Source of the DNA: Maledivibacter sp.
GTDB taxonomy: Bacteria; Bacillota; Clostridia; Peptostreptococcales; Caminicellaceae
Assembly (NCBI GenBank): GCA_025210375.1
Contig: JAOASB010000055.1
Span: 1-56,573, forward strand
DNA: 56,573 nt
Direction: 5' to 3'
Shown: positions 52,120 to 56,573 of the stretch, piece by piece
Layout of the letters: each line of letters begins with the position of its first letter
Position numbering within the stretch: position 1 is the first letter of the stretch
The notes under the pieces: model-generated
What the model was told of the DNA's origin: nothing
The model's input: only the letters and a program-made list of their open reading frames with translations
Databases searched by the model: none
Position numbers and translations under genes: made by a program

Positions 52120-53436
52120 CTATATCTTCACTTTAAATACTGTCTGTTCTTTTATTTCTGTTTGTAAAGAATCTAATGCCACTCCTACCCTATGATATCT
52201 AAGCTTCCACTGTTCTTCTTCTGAAGTACTTGGGTCACCTAGAGGATATGGAATAGATATTGTCGGAACCATTCTGTTTGATCCAACGGTCTTAGCTACT
52301 GGAATTAAGTTTGCCATTTGTACTATTGTAATTCCAGCCTTCTCAATTTCCTTTACCATCGTTGCACCGCAACGAGTACAGGTACCTCAGGTAGATGTCA
52401 TGATAACTGCATCTACTCCATCGGCTTTAAGATGTTCAACAATCTCTTTACCCATTCTTGCTGCTTCAGCTTGAGTAGTTCCTGTTCCAACTGTTGTATA
52501 GAAATAATTGTGTACTGATCCAATCTTACCTTCTTTTTCATATGCTCTTAACGCATCTAAAGGTACTATTACATCTGGATTTGCATCTGCGGCAGCTGGG
52601 TCAAAACCTGCATGAATAGTTTTATATACTCCACCTGGAAGATTGTCCAATTCAGATACATCATATTTACCCCATCTTGTAGCAGAAGCTGATTGAATTC
52701 TGTCTGGATTATCCACTGGTACTATACCACCTGTTGTAGCTAATGCTATCTTTGCTTTGCTTAAATCTTTGATAGCTGGTGCTATTGGAACCAAGTCTAA
52801 TTCTGGTATAGGTAATTCACTAACAAACTTCTCTCCATTAACCTTTTTAAGAAGCATGTCTATAACCCTATCCACAGCTGGCACTGGAGGATTTAACCAT
52901 TTTTGATGTCTTACTCCTCTTCCATAGTACCCTTCTTCTTCTGCTGATAGAAGCTCTTGCCCATTTATTAATTTATTTGCAAAATCTGCCATTGCTTTAG
53001 TGTCTTTTCTCATTGCAGCAGCACTTTTTCCGCCTTTAAATATATACATTTCCTTGCTAAACATTTGAACACCAGGGTTTTCATCATTCATAGAAGTTAT
53101 TACAGGCACCCCATATTTTTCTTTTACAGCCTTACTTATATGTCCACAAGCTGCACCGTATCTTCCTGCCCTGAATGCCGGTCCCGCAAAGAATATGTCA
53201 AACTCTAGATCATCTAGGAATCCTAAGATAGTTTCAACTGCTTCATCTTTTCTTGATCCCATGAAGTTATCCCCACAGATAATAGTATGAGTAACTTCTA
53301 CATCATCACCTAAAGCTTTATTTAGAGCCATTGCCGGTCCTACTAAGCCTTCTCTAATCTCTGGAGCATAATCTGCTACATCTTCTCCACCAACTTGTCC
53401 AAAAAACTGATTTAGATATAGAATCGCTTTTTTCAT
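52120..53436 (-). CDS. grdH: Betaine/sarcosine reductase component B, selenocysteine subunit (GrdH/GrdF type)
   Basis: 438 residues when the in-frame UGA at 52387-52389 is read as selenocysteine (residue 350). The start is ATG 53436 (MKKAILYLNQFFGQ, the family start), with AAGGAGG upstream; an in-frame ATG at 53463 overlaps grdI and is less likely. The context of the UGA is ST-U-GTCTRCGAT, the active-site motif of GrdB/GrdF/GrdH, and coding continues without interruption to 52120. The Sec residue attacks the Schiff base formed between the substrate amine and the pyruvoyl subunit. The adjacent BCCT transporter favours betaine (GrdH) over sarcosine (GrdF). Confidence 0.93.
52360..52389 (-). promoter_or_regulatory. 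Selenocysteine UGA with SECIS-like hairpin
   Basis: UGA at 52389-52387 is followed 12 bases later by CGTTGC-GGT-GCAACG (52374-52360), a perfect 6-bp stem with a three-base loop. A hairpin at this distance inside the coding region is what bacterial SelB recognises. No selA/selB genes lie in the window. Confidence 0.75.
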
Positions 53437-53452
53437 CTTCCTAGCCACCTCC

Positions 53453-54778
53453 TTAATATTCAACCATTGTCTTAGTAGACCAACCTACAACTCGGTCTCC
53501 ACAGAACATAGCATTATTTTCCATAATTATAGAACCATCTTCTTTAACTGAAGATCCAAGTATCTCATCATCAGCCCATCCACCGGATAAACCGTCTCTA
53601 GCTAATGCTTGTAATTCACCTATTACTGTTTCCATAGGTGGAAGCTTGATAAGCTCTGATACATTACCACAGGATACGATTGCATCAGCCTTTGGATCTA
53701 ATGTTACTAGGGGCTGTGATGCACCATCTCTTCCTGTACACTCATTTGTAAGTCCTATAGTCTTAACTCCTGCATCTTCTAACGCTACTATACAAGCTAT
53801 AAAGTCTGCATCTGGGTTACCATAACCTTCTTCTGCTACTATAGCACTATCCGCTCCTAATGACTTTGCCATTTGAGCAACAAATTGAGCAGATCTTTCT
53901 TTTTGTTCTAGGGCAACATTTAAGTTAGACATGATCACACCTAGGAAGTTGATAGTTTTTCCATGCTCTTGATATAAACGTTTAATCATAGGTAGATTTT
54001 GGAAATCATACGTTGCCCATTTTGACGAACAAGGCATAAATGATCCAGAAATCATAGCTCCATCTAAAACTTCATTTGGATGCATAAATGTTGGTACCAT
54101 ATGATTGCAATCCCATCCATATACAAGATCATTATATCCCATTTCTTCCATTTGTGATTGTGGTTGTAATACAAGTACGGTACTTGGTAAATCGTTTACT
54201 TCTTTAGAACGCTTAGTTACAGGCTCCAATTCATAAGTCTCTACATCCTCTGGCTTCATTTCAGCTACACAGCTTCCAACATACTCTGCCAAACGCATTC
54301 CTGCCCATCTTAAAGCACGGTTTTTCTTTTGCTGCTCACGTTTTTCAAATTCTTCATCGGTATCAGCAACTAAAACAATATTTTTTAACTGGGAGAAATA
54401 TGTGTATTTAGCGCCCTCTCCGCTCATATCGATTAATCCATCTTGGAAACCACCCCAGTGTTTTCCTACAACTAATACGCTACACTCTTTAAGAGCTAGA
54501 GTTTTACCATTTCCTGATTGCATAAGGTCTCCTGTTACACCAGGAAATATTGGTCCTCCTCCTACTCTATGTCTCGGTTCAATTGCTTCCTTTACTGGAA
54601 CTAATCTTATTTTGTCACCTGGCTTTGCTATAACTATATCTGCTTCAGTAATATGCTCGTCTTCTTTAACTACAGCCAAAGCTTCTTCCTTATTAATAGT
54701 CAAAATTCCATTTTCATATCCAGTTTTGTCCCCAAAGACAATATCTTTTACATGAAAATTACCAATTTCTAATTTCAT
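53453..54778 (-). CDS. grdI: Betaine/sarcosine reductase component B, pyruvoyl proprotein (GrdI/GrdG type)
   Basis: 441 residues of the GrdE/GrdG/GrdI family: KLEIGNFHVKDIVFGD start, RHRVGGGPIFPGVTGDLMQSG, VGKHWGGFQDGLIDMSG, YGWDCNHMVPTFMHPNEVLDGA, TNECTGRDGASQPLV. Family proproteins are cleaved near the middle at a cysteine that becomes a pyruvoyl group; Cys250 in FMPCSSKW lies at the right place, though I cannot prove the site. The product binds the substrate amine and works with GrdH. AAAGGAGTG precedes the ATG; 16 bases separate its stop from the grdH start. Confidence 0.92.
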   Translation of the reverse strand: MKLEIGNFHVKDIVFGDKTGYENGILTINKEEALAVVKEDEHITEADIVIAKPGDKIRLVPVKEAIEPRHRVGGGPIFPGVTGDLMQSGNGKTLALKECSVLVVGKHWGGFQDGLIDMSGEGAKYTYFSQLKNIVLVADTDEEFEKREQQKKNRALRWAGMRLAEYVGSCVAEMKPEDVETYELEPVTKRSKEVNDLPSTVLVLQPQSQMEEMGYNDLVYGWDCNHMVPTFMHPNEVLDGAMISGSFMPCSSKWATYDFQNLPMIKRLYQEHGKTINFLGVIMSNLNVALEQKERSAQFVAQMAKSLGADSAIVAEEGYGNPDADFIACIVALEDAGVKTIGLTNECTGRDGASQPLVTLDPKADAIVSCGNVSELIKLPPMETVIGELQALARDGLSGGWADDEILGSSVKEDGSIIMENNAMFCGDRVVGWSTKTMVEY

Positions 54779-55429
54779 TTTTACACTCCTTTCATCATTT
54801 TATTATTCCTAGAAAAATAACTTTATACTTATGCACATTCAAGGAAAACGTTACCAACTTTTGCATAAAGAAACTTGTTATTTTTCTAACCAATTCAATT
54901 ATATCATAACCATGATTAAATTGTAAATTCGTTTATTGTATATTCATGATTTAATTTTACATTTTTTTTATTTTCTCCATAATCCAACATTCTTTTAGAT
55001 GGATACATTACACAGAACTCTAAATATTAGAACCTCTTAGGTTTTTTTAAACTATATATAGTAATTAACTTTTTAAGTGATAATTATTCAATTTAATAAC
55101 TTATTTTGGAATTAAATATAACTACCTGTTTGTAAAATTTTCTACAAACTATATCCGTCAGTATGTTATAATACTTATGAAATTAAAATATTTTAGAGAT
55201 AAACAATTTTAAAATCTAAAGAAATTGCATAATCCTTAATTGGCTAAGCCTAATATGGAACTATCATCTTTGATGTAATTAATTAAGCTATAGGTATGTT
55301 TAATGGTATAGCTTTTGAGATTTTAAAACTACATTTGGTAGGTGTTTTTTATAGAGAGTAATTATGCAATTTACTCATTTAATAAATTTAAAATATTAAT
55401 ATTGTTTGTCTATAGTTGGGTGAATTAAA
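54779..55429. other. Divergent regulatory region between grdI and the TetR-type gene
   Basis: 651 bases with no gene. Candidate operators are GTTTGTA-N8-TACAAAC (55128-55149) and AAGCTATA-N14-TATAGCTT (55285-55314). A larger inverted pair, AAATTGCATAAT (55222-55233) and AATTATGCAATTT (55360-55372), brackets about 150 bases like the ends of a small element. The sequence upstream of grdI is A+T-rich with no clear sigma-54 site. Confidence 0.5.
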
Positions 55430-56098
55430 ATGAATAAAAAAGGGATTCAAAAAAGGCGCATGATGAGCTACTTTATTGAGGCTACAAATGAAATCATTGA
55501 AAATGAGGGAATTGAGGCTATTACTATTAGGAGAGTATCTGATATTGCTGGATACAATAGTGCTACACTATATAATTATTTTGAAAATTTAGATCATTTA
55601 GTTTTTTTTGCTTCTATGAAATATTTAAGAGAATATGTTCTCAGTTTACCTAAATATTTAAAAAATATGAAAAACCCCATTGATAAATACTTTTGCATTT
55701 GGAAATACTTTTGCTATCATTCCTTTAGAAAACCTAAGATATATTATACAATTTTTTTCGATAAATTTAGCCGTTCATTAAATGATGATATTAAGGAATA
55801 TTACAAAATTTTTCCAGAAGAACTTGGAGATCAGTCTATGGACTTACTGCCAATGCTTCTAGGCCAAAATATTTATGACAGGAACAGGGCAATACTCAAA
55901 TCCAGTATATCTGAACTTTTAGTTCAAGAAGAGGATCTTGAAGCCATTAATGAAATGCATCTACTCATTTATCGTGGTATGCTTTCAAGGGTATTAAATA
56001 ATCAAGTAGATTACACCATAGACAGTGCTGTTGATAGAACATTATTTTATATGAAACAAACAATTGCATCATTTACAAATAATAAACTAAACCCCTAA
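55430..56098 (+). CDS. TetR-family transcriptional regulator
   Basis: 222 residues. The N-terminal helix-turn-helix is typical: ATNEIIENEGIEAITIRRVSDIAGYNSATLYNYFENLDHLV (residues about 18-58, split here by inspection). The C-terminal ligand-binding region is diverged. It is divergent from grdI and may control the betaine reductase genes or the operon to its right; this is inference from position. The final codons (NKLNP and stop) lie inside a terminator-like hairpin that is repeated at 56267-56298. Confidence 0.88.
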   Translation: MNKKGIQKRRMMSYFIEATNEIIENEGIEAITIRRVSDIAGYNSATLYNYFENLDHLVFFASMKYLREYVLSLPKYLKNMKNPIDKYFCIWKYFCYHSFRKPKIYYTIFFDKFSRSLNDDIKEYYKIFPEELGDQSMDLLPMLLGQNIYDRNRAILKSSISELLVQEEDLEAINEMHLLIYRGMLSRVLNNQVDYTIDSAVDRTLFYMKQTIASFTNNKLNP

Positions 56099-56115
56099 CA
56101 TAAGGGGTTTAGTTT
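56084..56115. terminator. Terminator hairpin, copy 1, overlapping the end of the TetR-type gene
   Basis: AAACTAAACCCCT and AGGGGTTTAGTTT form a perfect 13-bp stem with a six-base loop. The stop codon of the regulator lies in the stem-loop. The identical 32 bases recur at 56267-56298. Confidence 0.7.
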
Positions 56116-56117
56116 CT

Positions 56118-56236
56118 GGCTATTTAGAAACCCGAATTTCTTCGTTGTTGCTTCACCCAAGAACCCTTACGTATGTCTGTATACGCTACGGCCTCTCGGT
56201 TTCAGCACGCCTCGAACTTCGAATTTCTAAACAGCC
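56118..56236. repeat. 119-bp imperfect palindromic repeat
   Basis: The left arm GGCTATTTAGAAACCCGAA and the right arm, read in reverse complement as GGCTGTTTAGAAATTCGAA, match at 16 of 19 positions. The centre has CGTAT-N6-ATACG. The 'CCCTTACGTATGT ... ACGCTACGG' core resembles dispersed intergenic repeats of clostridial genomes. It lies between the two copies of the terminator hairpin. Confidence 0.6.
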
Positions 56237-56266
56237 TGACATCTTGTTGACTTTGTCAACAATCTG

Positions 56267-56298
56267 AAACTAAACCCCTAACATAAGGGGTTTAGTTT
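56267..56298. terminator. Terminator hairpin, copy 2
   Basis: Identical in 32 bases to 56084-56115. It lies 73 bases after the stop of the leftward gene at the right edge and probably ends that transcript. A further small hairpin, TTGTTGAC-TTT-GTCAACAA (56244-56262), precedes it. Confidence 0.65.
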
Positions 56299-56370
56299 AT
56301 TTTCTATAATTTCATTACACTATAAAATATGTTTTCCATATAATTTACCACTTATTTTATTGATTGTATA

Positions 56371-56573
56371 TTAACAATCATTGCTTTCTTTAGCGACAAA
56401 ACCTGCTTTTACAAGGGCATCAGTAGCATTATCAATCTTTGCTTCACTTACAAGAACTATAGGCCCTGTACAACCCATACCACTTTCAGCATAGATTCCT
56501 TCCTTCCATAAAGCCCTTACAGCATCTTCTAAATCCATTATGTCTATTCCTGAGATTTGTCCTGTTACTACTT
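56371..56573 (-). CDS. C-terminal 67 residues of a protein, possibly GrdD (glycine reductase component C)
   Basis: The frame is open from the right edge to TAA at 56371-56373. The visible part reads 'GIDIMDLEDAVRALWKEG', then IYAESGMGCTGPIVLVSEAK and 'ALVKAGFVAKE'. I associate the GMGCTGPIV ending with the component C alpha subunit of glycine/betaine reductases (GrdD, a PlsX-like phosphotransacetylase). That would fit as the last gene of a glycine reductase operon next to grdI/grdH. The identification is from memory of the C-terminus only and could be wrong. Confidence 0.5.
   Translation of the reverse strand, partial: VVTGQISGIDIMDLEDAVRALWKEGIYAESGMGCTGPIVLVSEAKIDNATDALVKAGFVAKESNDC

Noticed and set aside
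52120..53463. grdH as two genes or a nonsense-mutated pseudogene.
   Set aside because: The UGA lies exactly at the catalytic selenocysteine position, the downstream frame is conserved and a SECIS-like hairpin follows.

Overview
The window reads as a low-G+C, strictly anaerobic, amino-acid- and betaine-fermenting clostridium. The evidence is a selenoprotein betaine/sarcosine reductase component B (in-frame UGA), many ferredoxin-type Fe-S proteins, Etf-linked acyl-CoA dehydrogenase chemistry, strong AGGAGG-type ribosome binding sites and clostridial insertion-sequence relics. No rRNA, tRNA or CRISPR array was seen. Most genes lie on the minus strand.

Left part (1-10.5 kb). A PAS histidine kinase is cut by the window edge and is followed by a transposase fragment. 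Then comes a block of visibly higher G+C: a cysteine-rich Fe-S protein, a family I CoA-transferase, a CooC-type ATPase, two 2-hydroxyacyl-CoA dehydratase/benzoyl-CoA reductase-type catalytic subunits, a small ferredoxin and two different BadF/BcrA/BcrD-type ATPase subunits. This is the layout of a class I benzoyl-CoA-reductase-like enzyme (two catalytic plus two ATP-driven electron-injecting subunits). The ring hydrolase expected of a benzoyl-CoA pathway is not in the window, so the substrate is open.

Middle-left (11-23 kb). Genes for acyl-CoA oxidation/reduction follow: etfA, etfB, acyl-CoA dehydrogenase, an HPr-like regulator lacking the catalytic histidine, an AMP-forming acyl-CoA ligase, thiolase, a FadN-type 3-hydroxyacyl-CoA dehydrogenase/enoyl-CoA hydratase, a second CoA-transferase, an IS110-family relic and a PaaG-like enoyl-CoA hydratase/isomerase. 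Three of these transcription units (the reductase operon, the acyl-CoA dehydrogenase/etf unit and the enoyl-CoA hydratase) each carry a sigma-54 -24/-12 promoter. Each also has the same upstream motif with identical geometry (GTACAA-N3-TTGCAC-N14-TTGCAC or a near match). This ties them into one probable sigma-54 regulon, which is the most interesting signal in the window. Its activator gene is not present.

Centre (23-41 kb). pdxST sits behind a striking repeated operator. Next is a long minus-strand operon with an E. coli YnjBCD-like ABC importer, two selenodomain-associated glycosyltransferases, an APH-like kinase with altered catalytic residues, a GlpC/HdrD-like Fe-S protein and a VTT membrane protein. 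After it lie a nucleoside hydrolase, an OmpR-type two-component system, a secreted protein with four 69-residue repeats, a small membrane protein and a three-domain rhodanese lipoprotein resembling YnjE.

Right part (41-56.6 kb). A compact Tad/Flp pilus locus (flp, tadE, tadG-like, cpaB, cpaE with receiver domain, cpaF/tadA, tadB, tadC, DUF192) is followed by a membrane chemoreceptor, a pair of palindromic repeat elements, a BCCT betaine transporter, grdH (selenocysteine 350) and grdI, a divergent TetR-type regulator, nested palindromic repeats, and the C-terminal end of a further gene that may be grdD. The right end thus looks like a betaine uptake and reduction module beside a glycine-reductase operon.
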